Positions 10,259 to 18,480 are shown, counted from the first letter of the stretch. The stretch: 64,000 nt of DNA from Paenibacillus qinlingensis (GCF_013204845.1 NZ_JABMKY010000007.1:62001-126000), one strand, 5' to 3'. Translations and numbers: made by a program. Notes: generated from the sequence alone by a model not told the origin.

Positions 10259-10684
10259 GTGGATGGAGAAGGTAGATGGGATTGATTGGATTAGCGGATG
10301 GAGAAGGTAGATGTGAGTTGATTGGATTAGCGGATGGAGAAGGTAGATGTGATTGATTGAATTAGCGGGTGGAGAAGGTAGATGGGATTGATTGGATTAG
10401 CGGATAGAGAAGGTATATGTGAGTTAGTTGGATTAGCAGATGGAAAAGGTAGATGTGAATTGATTGGATTAGCGAATGGAGAAGGTAGATGTGAGTTGAT
10501 TGGATTAGCGGATAGAGAAGGTAGATGTGAGTTGATTGGATTAGTGGGTGGAGAAGGTAGATGGGATTGATTGGATTAGCGGGTGGAGAAGGTAGATGTG
10601 AGTTGATTGGATTAGCGAATGGAGAAGGTAGATGTGAGATGATTGGATTAGCGGGTGGAGAAGTTAGATGTGATTGATTGAATT
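10259..10684. repeat. Tandem repeat, about 12 copies of a 35/36-bp unit
   Basis: The unit GGATGGAGAAGGTAGATGTG followed by AGTTGATTGGATTAGC recurs about twelve times with point differences. Some copies are 35 bp (GGGATT or GTGATT in place of GTGAGTT) and others 36 bp. The 36-bp copies read as a 12-residue peptide (DGEGRCELIGLA), but the 35-bp copies break that frame, so this is unlikely to be a gene. It lies directly after the germination operon. Confidence 0.92.
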
Positions 10685-10717
10685 CGCAGTGAATGAAGCT
10701 GCTAGTTATGAATTAAC

Positions 10718-10886
10718 TGGATTTTCTGATGTTAATTTGATCGGAAATGTTGAATTTTTGAATATAACTGGATTTCCTACAGCTAATTTCAGTGATAAGC
10801 AAGGAAACTATCCAAAATGCTAAAATTAACATCAGGAAATCCATCTAATTTCAAAATTGGGCGGATTTGATCGGAATTAGCTGTAG
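10718..10886. repeat. Two interleaved imperfect inverted repeats
   Basis: A 21-bp arm at 10718-10738 (TGGATTTTCTGATGTTAATTT) pairs with 10823-10843 with one mismatch. A 14-bp arm at 10777-10790 (CTACAGCTAATTTC) pairs with 10873-10886 with one mismatch. Because the arms interleave, both stems cannot form as a simple nested hairpin. The left arms share TGGATTT(T/C)CT, suggesting copies of one element. Confidence 0.75.
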
Positions 10887-10956
10887 TTTTTACAGTTAAC
10901 CCAACTCAACCTTACCAACCTTACCAACCCTACCAAGCCACCCACCTAGCAAGCCA

Positions 10957-11036
10957 CCAACCCGCCAACCCGCCAACCCGCCAACCCGCCAACCCGCCAA
11001 CCCGCCAACCCGCCAACCCACCAACCCACCAACCCG
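10957..11036. repeat. 8-bp microsatellite, ten units of CCAACCC(G/A)
   Basis: Ten consecutive octamers: seven CCAACCCG, two CCAACCCA and one final CCAACCCG. Less regular relatives (CCAAGCCA, CCTACCAA) flank it on the left. In one minus-strand frame it reads as a Gly/Trp/Arg-rich repeat, which I take as a by-product of the repeat rather than a protein. Confidence 0.93.
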
Positions 11037-11080
11037 CCGCCTCATTAACGCCACCCAACCCAACCTAGCCCTCAGATAAA

Positions 11081-11124
11081 AGAAGTGCCCTATCTTGGAA
11101 TCCAAGACAGGGCACTTCTTTGTT
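11081..11124 (-). terminator. Terminator of ku
   Basis: A 19-bp stem, AGAAGTGCCCTATCTTGGA with TCCAAGACAGGGCACTTCT, has one mismatch and lies directly downstream of the leftward ku stop. The minus-strand T-run after the stem is short; the mirror side carries TTTG, so it may act in both directions. Confidence 0.75.
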
Positions 11125-11129
11125 AGTTA

Positions 11130-12011
11130 TCAAGTGACAGGTTCTTTAGTCTTTCGGGCTCGTGGCTTTGCCGCGGGCTTTTTCGCGTTCGATTGCTCGA
11201 CTGTAACGGAAGCATCTTCACCAAGTGTTACTTTACCTTCAGAAGGTTTCGTCGCGTTCAAGCTAGCTTGAAGCGCAGCCATGAGGTCGATAACACTTGT
11301 TTTTTGCACCTCAGGCGCAGACTGAATTTCTTCGCCAGCTACTTTATGCTCAATCGCCTCAAGTAGGCGAGCTCTATACTCGTCTTTATACTTTTCTGGT
11401 TCAAAAGGGGTGGAGAGCTGATTGATCAGCATTTTCGCCATCTCCATTTCCCGCTCATTTACGGTAACCTTCTCCGGAAGGTTCGGCACTTGCGAAATCG
11501 GGCGAATTTCATCCGGATAAAAGATAGTTTCCATGGCAAGGCAATTGTCAATGACACGGATAGCGGCTAGCGAGCTTTTGGAGCGGATGGACACCTTGGC
11601 GATTCCGATTTTACCCGTCTGGCGCATGGAATCAAGCAGAAGCATGTAGGCACCAGCGCCCGTATCGCCGGGGCCGAGGTAGTACGTTTTTTGAAAATAA
11701 ACAGGATCAATATCAGTTAAATTTACGAAGTCCAAAATCTTAATTTCCTTGTTCGCCTCGCCGGAGATTTCCTCGAGCTCATCCTTTTCAAAAAGAATAA
11801 AGCGCCCAGGCTCAAACTCGTAGCCTTTGGAAATTTCCTCCCACTCTACTTCCTTCTCGCAAGTCTGACACTTCCGAACATAGGATAACGGGGTTATACA
11901 CGTTTTGTGAATATAGCGCATAGAGATATCTTTATCCTCTGTGGCCGAGAACATTTTAACAGGAACATGAACAAGCCCGAAGCTGATCGCGCCTTTCCAC
12001 ACAGTATGCAT
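11130..12011 (-). CDS. ku: Ku family DNA end-binding protein (NHEJ)
   Basis: The 293-residue protein begins MHTVWKGAISFGLVHVPVKM, the standard start of bacterial Ku, which forms a homodimeric ring on broken DNA ends and recruits LigD-type polymerase and ligase. The beta-barrel core runs to about residue 250, and the C-terminal tail is basic with KPAAKPRARKTK, as in other bacterial Ku proteins. An in-frame upstream ATG exists at 12035, but GGGGAGG just before ATG 12011 sets the start. Its partners are the separate polymerase at 0.6-1.5 kb and ligase at 5.3-6.2 kb. NHEJ matters for spores, where one genome copy must be repaired at outgrowth. Confidence 0.95.
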   Translation of the reverse strand: MHTVWKGAISFGLVHVPVKMFSATEDKDISMRYIHKTCITPLSYVRKCQTCEKEVEWEEISKGYEFEPGRFILFEKDELEEISGEANKEIKILDFVNLTDIDPVYFQKTYYLGPGDTGAGAYMLLLDSMRQTGKIGIAKVSIRSKSSLAAIRVIDNCLAMETIFYPDEIRPISQVPNLPEKVTVNEREMEMAKMLINQLSTPFEPEKYKDEYRARLLEAIEHKVAGEEIQSAPEVQKTSVIDLMAALQASLNATKPSEGKVTLGEDASVTVEQSNAKKPAAKPRARKTKEPVT

Positions 12012-12168
12012 CGTTGTAATTCCTCCCCAACACACGTAATTGTACTAGTATTCTCTTGATACGTTACCTTTATACGGCAGTTATTTAAGAGAATGGTTAG
12101 AGGGGAGTTTGGAGAGTTTATAAATGCAACATGATAACCCAAATAGCGAACCTAAGGAGGGATTACGG

Positions 12169-12354
12169 ATGGCATCAGAATCAAATCTGTCGCAAGACAC
12201 GAACAATGAAGATAGGGACGATTGTTATATGGACATTGATCGTATGATTAATGAGGGGCTTGGAGGCGGTAACGTCACCATGCAGGGTGGGTTAATTGAA
12301 CACTCAACCACGGATACGATGGAATATCCGGAATCCGTACTGGATGAACCATGA
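12169..12354 (+). CDS. Small acidic protein of unknown function
   Basis: This 61-residue, strongly acidic protein (many Asp/Glu, with DIDRMINEGLGGG in the middle) has no signal peptide or membrane segment. AAGGAGG at 12154-12160 lies eight bases before ATG 12169, so that start is preferred to an in-frame ATG at 12124. Its stop overlaps the start of sspH (ATGA), so the two are probably translated together and may both be sporulation genes. I do not recognise the family. Confidence 0.65.
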   Translation: MASESNLSQDTNNEDRDDCYMDIDRMINEGLGGGNVTMQGGLIEHSTTDTMEYPESVLDEP

Positions 12355-12533
12355 ATGTTCACCGTGCTCAGGAAATTTTAGCTGCAGATGAGAAAATTGA
12401 AGTAGATCTGAACGGTCTTGCTGTCTGGATTGACAGTGTAGACTCGGGAAAAGGTCTAGTCAAAGTACATGCGGAAGGCAATCCCGCAGATGCTCGGGTC
12501 GTCCCAGCTAGGGAGCTTGAAGAGGTACACTAA
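12351..12533 (+). CDS. sspH: H-type small acid-soluble spore protein
   Basis: This 60-residue protein begins MNVHRAQEILAADEKIEV and ends in PARELEEV, matching the SspH family pattern (MN.xRAKEI ... VPVxxLxE). SASP-H is a minor spore protein made late in the forespore. The ATG overlaps the stop of the preceding small gene by ATGA and has no clear ribosome site of its own, so translation probably depends on coupling. A hairpin terminator follows 20 bp later. Confidence 0.85.
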   Translation: MNVHRAQEILAADEKIEVDLNGLAVWIDSVDSGKGLVKVHAEGNPADARVVPARELEEVH

Positions 12534-12552
12534 AGGTCCGCAAGGGCAAAAT

Positions 12553-12588
12553 AAGCCTTCTCCGATAGGGTATCGGGGAGGGCTTTTG
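12553..12588 (+). terminator. Terminator after sspH
   Basis: Stem AAGCCTTCTCCGAT / ATCGGGGAGGGCTT with a short loop and following TTTT. Confidence 0.75.
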
Positions 12589-12669
12589 CTGATTTCGTAT
12601 ATCCTGAGGTTGCTGTCACCTGCTAGCGAGGACTATAATAGAAGCAGCACGCGCACGCGGAAGAAAGGG

Positions 12670-13176
12670 ATGAGATCATTGGCTCAATCCACATATAAGT
12701 TCTATTCTGAGCATGAAGCAGATACGGATAAACTGGGAACCCTATTATCAATGTATCTACAGCCAGGGGCGGTCTTAACATTAGACGGAGATTTGGGTGC
12801 TGGCAAAACGAGATTCTCGCAAGGATTCGCTAGAGCGATGGGGATTTCGGAGCACGTAAACTCGCCTACATTTACCATTATCAAAGAATATGAGGGAGCT
12901 GGCCTCCCCTTCTACCATATGGATATGTATCGCATTTCGCAAGAGGAAGCAGATGAGTTGGGATTAGAGGACTATTTCTATGGGGCAGGTGTTACGCTGA
13001 TTGAGTGGTCAAGTTTAATTGAGGATCTGCTGCCGCCTGAAAGGTTAAGTATTACGATCACCCAAGAGGTTGATCAAACCCGCGTATTTCACTTGACTCC
13101 GCACGGTTCACCGTACGAGAGCTGGTGTGTACAGATGAAGGAGAACGGACATTTACATGACGGAACGGATAATTAA
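12670..13176 (+). CDS. tsaE: tRNA t6A biosynthesis ATPase TsaE
   Basis: The 168-residue P-loop ATPase works with TsaB and TsaD to transfer threonylcarbamoyl to A37 of ANN-decoding tRNAs. The Walker A is GDLGAGKT near residue 42, followed by VNSPTFTIIKEY and the HMDMYR segment, all usual for TsaE. The start at ATG 12670 is preceded by GAAAGGG; the frame is open further upstream, but that part overlaps the sspH terminator and resembles nothing. The gene overlaps tsaB by 20 bp at the head of the tsaE-tsaB-rimI-tsaD operon, the same order as ydiB-ydiC-ydiD-gcp in B. subtilis. Confidence 0.93.
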   Translation: MRSLAQSTYKFYSEHEADTDKLGTLLSMYLQPGAVLTLDGDLGAGKTRFSQGFARAMGISEHVNSPTFTIIKEYEGAGLPFYHMDMYRISQEEADELGLEDYFYGAGVTLIEWSSLIEDLLPPERLSITITQEVDQTRVFHLTPHGSPYESWCVQMKENGHLHDGTDN

Positions 13177-13966
13177 TACGGGGCGATGCTTAGCGATCGA
13201 TACCTCTACATCAGCAATGACAGTTGCTATATTGGAAAATGGGCGTCTGCTAGGGGAGATTAGCTCCCATGCAGAAAGGAATCATTCTCTAGGATTGCTT
13301 CCCCACATTCAAGATTTACTAGCTCGCTTAAGTATGAAGCCGCGAGATCTGCGCTCGGTTGCCGCCGGCCAAGGGCCAGGCTCGTATACAGGTGTGCGGA
13401 TTGCTGTTTCTGTAGCCAAAACATTTGCATGGTCGTTAGGACTAGACTTGATTGGTATTTCTAGTTTAGAGGCTATGGCCATTGGTGGTTCTGTACAGAA
13501 CGACTATGAAGGAAACGGTGTGACATGGGTTGTTCCGCTTATGGATGGAAGGCGTAAACAAGCTTTTACAGCTGTGTATGCTTATGAAGGTGCAACTGCT
13601 ATTACTGCTGCACGAGAGCCCGATGAGACTTGGCGTGAAGTATTGCCCGATGGTATTCGGGTCATCGGTGCGTGGACGGAAGAAATTCTCTCGCAAGCTG
13701 GTCGTTTAGCGCCTGATCACATTCTGTTCGTCGGTGAGACAGCGGGTTTTGCAGCTGAGCTGGCGCAATTTACGGAAGATTTTGCAGGCCATGTGAGCGT
13801 TGTCCCCTATGGCATTGAAGCGGAGTATATTGGCCTGCTGGCTAATCCAAGATTAGCGCGAGGCGAGAAAGCAGACGTTCATTCATTTGTACCGAATTAC
13901 ACAAGGCTTCCAGAAGCAGAAGCTAATCTGCTGGCTGGTCTGCAGACGAAGAAAGGGGAACAGTAA
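13157..13966 (+). CDS. tsaB: tRNA t6A biosynthesis protein TsaB
   Basis: This 269-residue ASKHA-fold protein is the non-catalytic partner of TsaD. The N-terminal CLAIDTSTSAMTVAI and the AAGQGPGSYTGVRIAVS segment (about residues 68-84) are family signatures. It is slightly longer than many homologues (about 230-240), with the difference in the C-terminal half. It overlaps tsaE at its start and is followed by rimI after 2 bp, indicating one transcript. An AAGGAG lies rather far (about 13 bp) from the ATG, so coupling to tsaE is likely. Confidence 0.93.
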   Translation: MTERIINTGRCLAIDTSTSAMTVAILENGRLLGEISSHAERNHSLGLLPHIQDLLARLSMKPRDLRSVAAGQGPGSYTGVRIAVSVAKTFAWSLGLDLIGISSLEAMAIGGSVQNDYEGNGVTWVVPLMDGRRKQAFTAVYAYEGATAITAAREPDETWREVLPDGIRVIGAWTEEILSQAGRLAPDHILFVGETAGFAAELAQFTEDFAGHVSVVPYGIEAEYIGLLANPRLARGEKADVHSFVPNYTRLPEAEANLLAGLQTKKGEQ

Positions 13967-13968
13967 TC

Positions 13969-14472
13969 ATGGAACAAAGACAGCCGCATGCCATAGAAAA
14001 TTCATTGGTATTCCGCTCAATGACCATGGAAGACATTCCTTTTATTGTCGAGATCGAGCAGGAAGCGTTCACGACACCTTGGACACGAGGTGCGTTTGAG
14101 AATGAGCTGACGAACAACCAGTTTGCGCATTATATGATTATGGACATTGATGGGGAAGTCGCGGGTTATGGCGGCATGTGGCTCATTATGGAGGAAGCAC
14201 ATGTCACGAACATCGCTGTAAAAGATACCTATCGGGGTCGCAAGCTAGGAGAAAGACTCCTGCGCGAGTTGATGAAAACATCCGCTTTCCTTGGTGCCAT
14301 ACGTATCACCCTGGAAGTGAGAACTTCGAACTATGTGGCGCAAAATTTATATGAGAAACTAGGCTTCCGCTCCGTTGGTGTGCGTAGAGGGTATTATACA
14401 GATAATCGTGAGGATGCTGTCGTCATGTGGGCAGATCTGCCCAATCGTAGAAAGGATAGTCTCAGTGATTGA
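13969..14472 (+). CDS. rimI: Ribosomal protein S18-alanine N-acetyltransferase RimI
   Basis: The 167-residue GNAT-fold enzyme uses acetyl-CoA. Family signatures are FTTPWTRGAFENEL (about residue 35), the acetyl-CoA loop YRGRKLGERLL (about 89-99) and LEVRTSNYVAQNLYEKLGF (about 113). RimI acetylates the N-terminal alanine of S18 in E. coli; its role in Bacillales is less established. A GGGGAAC ribosome site precedes the ATG. Its position between tsaB and tsaD is conserved in Bacillales. Confidence 0.92.
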   Translation: MEQRQPHAIENSLVFRSMTMEDIPFIVEIEQEAFTTPWTRGAFENELTNNQFAHYMIMDIDGEVAGYGGMWLIMEEAHVTNIAVKDTYRGRKLGERLLRELMKTSAFLGAIRITLEVRTSNYVAQNLYEKLGFRSVGVRRGYYTDNREDAVVMWADLPNRRKDSLSD

Positions 14473-14494
14473 GACTTTCAAATAGGTGAATAGT

Positions 14495-15610
14495 GTGAGT
14501 AATGAACAGATGGAACATGATGGACATGAGCAAGAAGTAAGACAAGTGCAAGGTCAAGAAGCTAGACAAATGCAAGGTCAAGATAAAATCGGAACTTCAA
14601 AGCCAGTGTATATTCTCGCCATTGAAACGAGTTGCGACGAGACTTCCGTGGCCATTGTTGAAAATGGGAAAATCATTCGCTCGAATGTGATTTCCAGCCA
14701 GATCGAAACGCACCAACGCTATGGCGGTGTTGTGCCAGAGGTAGCTTCGCGGAAGCATGTGGAATCGATCACATGGATGCTGGAGGAAGCTGTCGCAGAA
14801 GCGGGCGTATCGCTCCACGAACTTTCCGCGATTGCCGTAACCGAAGGCCCCGGATTGATCGGGGCCCTGCTCGTTGGCGTCGTCGCGGGCAAAGCGCTCG
14901 CTTGCGCCCTAGACCTTCCGCTGATTGGTGTGCACCATATCGCGGGACATATCTACGCCAACCAGCTCGTGCATGAGCTGGTGTATCCTTCGATTTCGCT
15001 CGTCGTGTCCGGCGGACACACCGAGCTCATTCTGCTAGAGGGCCCCGGCCAGTTCCGTATCATCGGGCGCACGCGCGATGATGCGGCCGGCGAGGCCTAC
15101 GATAAAATTGCCCGGGCAATGGGATTGCCTTACCCGGGCGGCCCGCACGTGGATCGGCTTGCTCAAGAAGCCGATTCCGAGATCAAAATGCCTCGCTCCT
15201 GGCTCGAGGCAGATTCCTACGACTTCAGCTTTAGCGGATTGAAATCCGCGGTGCTGAATGTCGTCAACCAAAGCAAGATGCGCGGCGAAACCGTTCAAGT
15301 CGCGCAGATTGCCAAGGGCTTTCAAGCATCCGTCATCGACGTGCTTGTGGAGAAGGCAAGTCGCGCCGTGAAGGAATACGGCGCAAAACAGCTCTTGCTC
15401 GCGGGCGGCGTTGCCGCGAACAAGGGGCTGCGCAGCAGGCTCGCTGAGCGCTGCGAGCAGCTGGATGTGCCACTGCTGGTGCCGCCGCACCGGCTTTGCA
15501 CAGACAATGCGGCGATGATAGGTGCCGCCGCTTTCTTGAAGTGGGACAAGCAGGAGTTCGACTCGATGGAACTGAAAGCCGAGCCGCAGCTCAAGCTGGA
15601 AGAGTGGTAA
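14495..15610 (+). CDS. tsaD: tRNA t6A threonylcarbamoyltransferase TsaD
   Basis: This is the catalytic subunit of t6A synthesis (formerly Gcp). Visible are [15 protein letters not shown], the metal-binding [20 protein letters not shown], the [10 protein letters not shown] loop and [12 protein letters not shown]. The start is taken at GTG 14495, five bases after AGGTGA; a GTG at 14486 is also in frame. A non-conserved Gln-rich N-terminal extension of about 40 residues contains two 24-bp direct repeats (14537-14560 and 14561-14584, RQ(V/M)QGQ). This last operon gene is GC-richer from about 14.8 kb on than its neighbours. In B. subtilis the next gene is the ABC-F ydiF; here leuA intervenes. Confidence 0.95.
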   Translation: MSNEQMEHDGHEQEVRQVQGQEARQMQGQDKIGTSKPVYILAIETSCDETSVAIVENGKIIRSNVISSQIETHQRYGGVVPEVASRKHVESITWMLEEAVAEAGVSLHELSAIAVTEGPGLIGALLVGVVAGKALACALDLPLIGVHHIAGHIYANQLVHELVYPSISLVVSGGHTELILLEGPGQFRIIGRTRDDAAGEAYDKIARAMGLPYPGGPHVDRLAQEADSEIKMPRSWLEADSYDFSFSGLKSAVLNVVNQSKMRGETVQVAQIAKGFQASVIDVLVEKASRAVKEYGAKQLLLAGGVAANKGLRSRLAERCEQLDVPLLVPPHRLCTDNAAMIGAAAFLKWDKQEFDSMELKAEPQLKLEEW

Positions 15611-15699
15611 TGTATCGGCAAGCTCCTCTTTAGTTCTATGTAATCTATACGTCGGAGGCATGTTGGGCGGGCCTAGGATTTCTTGAAATGATTTAGTTA

Positions 15700-15882
15700 G
15701 AAAAAATCGACCTAAATTGAACCTAGTAGACTTGTGATGGTGGTTTAGTTTGATTTTGCCGAACTATGTAGTCAGATTTCGGAATAATAGCTGGTTAGCG
15801 GCATTTTAAGTGGGGGAATTCCAACTAATGTCGATCATCTCCTCCCACAGTCACAAATAAGCAGGAAAAATCGAACTAAATT
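15700..15882. repeat. Degenerate intergenic repeat, three related copies
   Basis: GAAAAAATCGACCTAAATT (15700-15718) and GAAAAATCGAACTAAATT (15865-15882) are direct copies, and 15743-15760 (GTTTAGTTTGATTTTGCC) is an inverted relative. Between them, GGAATTCCAACTAATGTCGATC resembles the repeats at 10.72-10.88 kb. The 350-bp stretch 15611-15960 holds no gene that I can support. Confidence 0.55.
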
Positions 15883-15973
15883 AGCAGCTGCATCCATAGA
15901 GTTCTTGAAATTTAGTTACATCTAGAGCATTCCTAATCGGTAACCCAATAAAATTAATTTTCAAACAAGTGTA

Positions 15974-16002
15974 TTGACTTTGAAAAAAGTGCATAATATA
16001 AT
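15974..16002 (+). promoter_or_regulatory. Sigma-A promoter of the T-box/leuA transcript
   Basis: TTGACT (15974-15979) and TATAAT (15997-16002) are separated by 17 bp, close to the vegetative consensus, and lie just upstream of the first T-box. Confidence 0.85.
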
Positions 16003-16014
16003 CACAATCAATAC

Positions 16015-16289
16015 TTTCAAACGCAACGAACGGGAATAGTAAGGCATGATGAGTTTCGCTCAGAGAGCTGTGCATGTGGTGAAAGCACAGACGAAACGTC
16101 ACCTGAACTCGCCCGGGAGCGGTAGGACTGATAAGGATGCCAAGGATCCAGCACCCAAGTAGGTCTTGACGGTTGACCCCCGTGATCAGGTACATGAGTG
16201 GTTTCGAGCGTAACAGCTCGGATCAATTAGAGTGGTACCGCGGAAGGTTCAAACCTGTCGTCTCTTTTATAGAGATGGCAGGTTTTTTT
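16015..16289 (+). promoter_or_regulatory. T-box leader 1 (leucine type) with terminator
   Basis: The T-box sequence AGAGTGGTACCGCG at 16229-16242 pairs with the uncharged tRNA acceptor end, and the attenuator hairpin (AACCTGTCGTCTCT / AGAGATGGCAGGTT plus a T-run) lies at 16252-16289. Upstream, the stem I elements AATAGTA and GGTGAAAGCAC are present. The specifier loop most likely reads GAA-CUC-GC near 16105, giving Leu codon CUC, which fits leuA. Uncharged tRNA-Leu would favour the antiterminator and transcription onward. Confidence 0.9.
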
Positions 16290-16334
16290 GGTTGTTCTAA
16301 AACAAATGTAAGTTTGGCAAACACATATAAATAA

Positions 16335-16612
16335 CGCGATGAACAAGAGTAGTAAGGGCTCATGTCTCTGGTACAGAAAGCTGCGGGTTGATGCGACGCA
16401 GACCGAGAACGCCCCGAACTCGCTTGGAAGCGGTCATCTTGATCGGCTGGTGTACAGCTGTTAGAGATGGACGGATGACCTCCGTGATCGGGTGATGTAG
16501 CGAGCAGCTTGCTGGCTATATCTGAGGTGGGCTCCTTCACGGAGTCAACAAGAGTGGTACCGCGCTGGGTGAAGACCCGTCGTCTCTTATGTGGAGATGA
16601 CGGGTCTTTTTG
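16335..16612 (+). promoter_or_regulatory. T-box leader 2 (leucine type) with terminator
   Basis: A second complete T-box follows the first. AGAGTAGTAAGG begins stem I, the specifier region again reads GAACTCGC near 16417, the T-box AGAGTGGTACCGCG is at 16551-16564, and a GACCCGTCGTCTC / GAGATGACGGGTC terminator with a T-run is at 16574-16612. No convincing separate promoter lies between the two leaders, so transcription probably has to pass both attenuators. About 220 bp without other features separate it from leuA. Confidence 0.9.
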
Positions 16613-16833
16613 TCGTATGTGAAAAGTGAGCTGCAGCCACGATTCAGTGACGATCATACAGTCTCATCCAACACTCGCAGCACCAAATTAACTAGCCGCC
16701 ACATCCGCTGTAACGCTGAAAAACACGCTTACAGCACAAACAATCACATTTCTAATCGCAGCAGGGGAATCGCATCCCTTTACACACATATCAAGCTAGC
16801 CCCGCACGGGCATACCTTAGGAGGAACTTAACC

Positions 16834-18411
16834 ATGGAAAACAACACAAATACCAACAGACGTATTCGCATTTTTGATACAACACTTCGTGATGGCGAGC
16901 AGGCACCGGGCGCATCCCTATACCCAGAAGAAAAAATTCGCATCGCCAGACAGCTTGCCATCATGGGCATCGACACCATTGAGCCGGGTTTCCCGATCTC
17001 AAGTCCTGGGGATTTTCAAGCTGTGCAGCAGATTTCACGTGAGCTGCAAGGCATTGAGATTTGCGGCTTCGCCCGCGCTGTCAAAGCCGACATCGATGCA
17101 GCGGTCAAAGCTACGCAAGATGCGGCATCCAGACGTATCCACATGTTCCTGTCCTCGTCGGACATTCATCTTGATTTTCAGCTGAAAAAGTCACGTCAGC
17201 AGGTTGTCGAGATGGCTCGCGCCATGGTCGGCTATGCGAAGCAATTCGTCGATCGCATCGAGTTCTCGCCGATGGATGCGACGCGTACAGGGGATGAGTT
17301 CCTTTTCGAAGTGCTGGAAGCGGTCATTGCTGAAGGTGCAACTATTCTTAACATCCCCGACACAGTGGGCTATGCGCTTCCTGAAGAGTATGGTGCGATG
17401 TTCCGCAGAGTGCGACAAAGTGTAAGAGGCGGCGATACGGTCGAGTATAGCGCCCACTGCCATAATGATCTTGGTCTTGCCGTTGCTAACAGCCTTGCTG
17501 CTATTGCTGCAGGTGTCACGCATGTGGAGGTAACGGTAAACGGTGTCGGCGAGCGTGCCGGTAACTGTTCACTTGAAGAGCTAGTCATGGCGATTGAGAC
17601 GCGGAAACATTCGATGGGCGTGGAAACGGGCATTGTGACGAGTGAAATTTTTAACACATCCAAAATGGTTTCCCGCATCATGGGCTTCCCGATTGCCTAC
17701 AACAAACCGATTGTTGGTCGCAATGCCTTCCAGCATGAAGCGGGCATCCATCAGGATGGACTTCTGAAAAACCGCAATACGTACGAGATTATGGATCCAG
17801 AAAAGCTGGGCATCCCACGCTCCATGATTATCCTTGGCAAGCACTCTGGCCGCCATGCGCTGAAACATCGTGTCGGACAGTTCGGCATCGAGCTTACAGG
17901 CGAGGAACTGGATACACTATATACACGTTTCAAAGAGAAAGCTGATGAGCAGAAAATGGTCACTGACGACCAACTGATGGAGCTTGTAGGCAGTACAGTT
18001 GATGGGCAAATGGAGCCATTTACACTGTCTCATATGCAGGTTATTTCGAGCAGTGATCGTAATCGCGTTGCTTCCGTTTCGGTTAGAAATAATCAGACGG
18101 GTACAGAAAGTGTCTACTCCGGCACAGGAGAAGGACCGATCGAGGCTATCGTGCATTGTCTACAGCAAGCCATTCCGATGGATGTGGAGTTCTCTGATCT
18201 TGAGTTGCACTCGTTGTCCACAGGTGAGAAAGCAACAGGTGAAGCGGAGGTCACGATCTCGATTGGTGGTCAGACTTACAAGAACACAGGAATCGACCAA
18301 GATGTCCTTGTAGCGGTTGCCAAAGCGTTCATATCGGCTTGCAATCAAGCGATTCGGATGCAAAATAGCGTGACGTCCGATGGTGCGGAGACGGTCATAA
18401 CAGCTTCGTAA
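16834..18411 (+). CDS. leuA: 2-isopropylmalate synthase
   Basis: The 525-residue enzyme condenses acetyl-CoA with 2-oxoisovalerate, the committed step of leucine synthesis. Visible are FDTTLRDGEQAPGASL at residues 14-29, SAHCHNDLGLAVANS, NGVGERAGNCSLEE, FQHEAGIHQDGLLKN, and a C-terminal regulatory LeuA-dimer domain (about residues 395-510), where leucine feedback acts. Citramalate synthase is a close relative, but the motifs and Leu-type T-boxes favour LeuA. AGGAGG lies nine bases before the ATG. It stands alone, not in an ilv-leu operon, and interrupts an order (tsaD then ABC-F) that is contiguous in B. subtilis. Confidence 0.93.
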   Translation: MENNTNTNRRIRIFDTTLRDGEQAPGASLYPEEKIRIARQLAIMGIDTIEPGFPISSPGDFQAVQQISRELQGIEICGFARAVKADIDAAVKATQDAASRRIHMFLSSSDIHLDFQLKKSRQQVVEMARAMVGYAKQFVDRIEFSPMDATRTGDEFLFEVLEAVIAEGATILNIPDTVGYALPEEYGAMFRRVRQSVRGGDTVEYSAHCHNDLGLAVANSLAAIAAGVTHVEVTVNGVGERAGNCSLEELVMAIETRKHSMGVETGIVTSEIFNTSKMVSRIMGFPIAYNKPIVGRNAFQHEAGIHQDGLLKNRNTYEIMDPEKLGIPRSMIILGKHSGRHALKHRVGQFGIELTGEELDTLYTRFKEKADEQKMVTDDQLMELVGSTVDGQMEPFTLSHMQVISSSDRNRVASVSVRNNQTGTESVYSGTGEGPIEAIVHCLQQAIPMDVEFSDLELHSLSTGEKATGEAEVTISIGGQTYKNTGIDQDVLVAVAKAFISACNQAIRMQNSVTSDGAETVITAS

Positions 18412-18480
18412 TCGACACATTCCGTCTAAAGTACCTAAATTGTAAGAAAACTTAGATATATACACACCGTGTGAGCAAGG

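Noticed and set aside
10382..10570. 62-codon frame inside the 35/36-bp repeat array
   Set aside because: It follows the 36-bp copies only; 35-bp copies break it at both ends, there is no ribosome site, and it matches no protein.
10259..10684. CRISPR-like array
   Set aside because: The units are contiguous without unique spacers, and there are no cas genes.
10896..11105. 69-codon minus-strand frame rich in Gly/Trp/Arg over the octamer run
   Set aside because: The reading is a simple product of the 8-bp repeat and overlaps the ku terminator.
15035..15661. 208-codon minus-strand frame across tsaD
   Set aside because: It is the shadow of a GC-rich coding region; tsaD is certain on the other strand.
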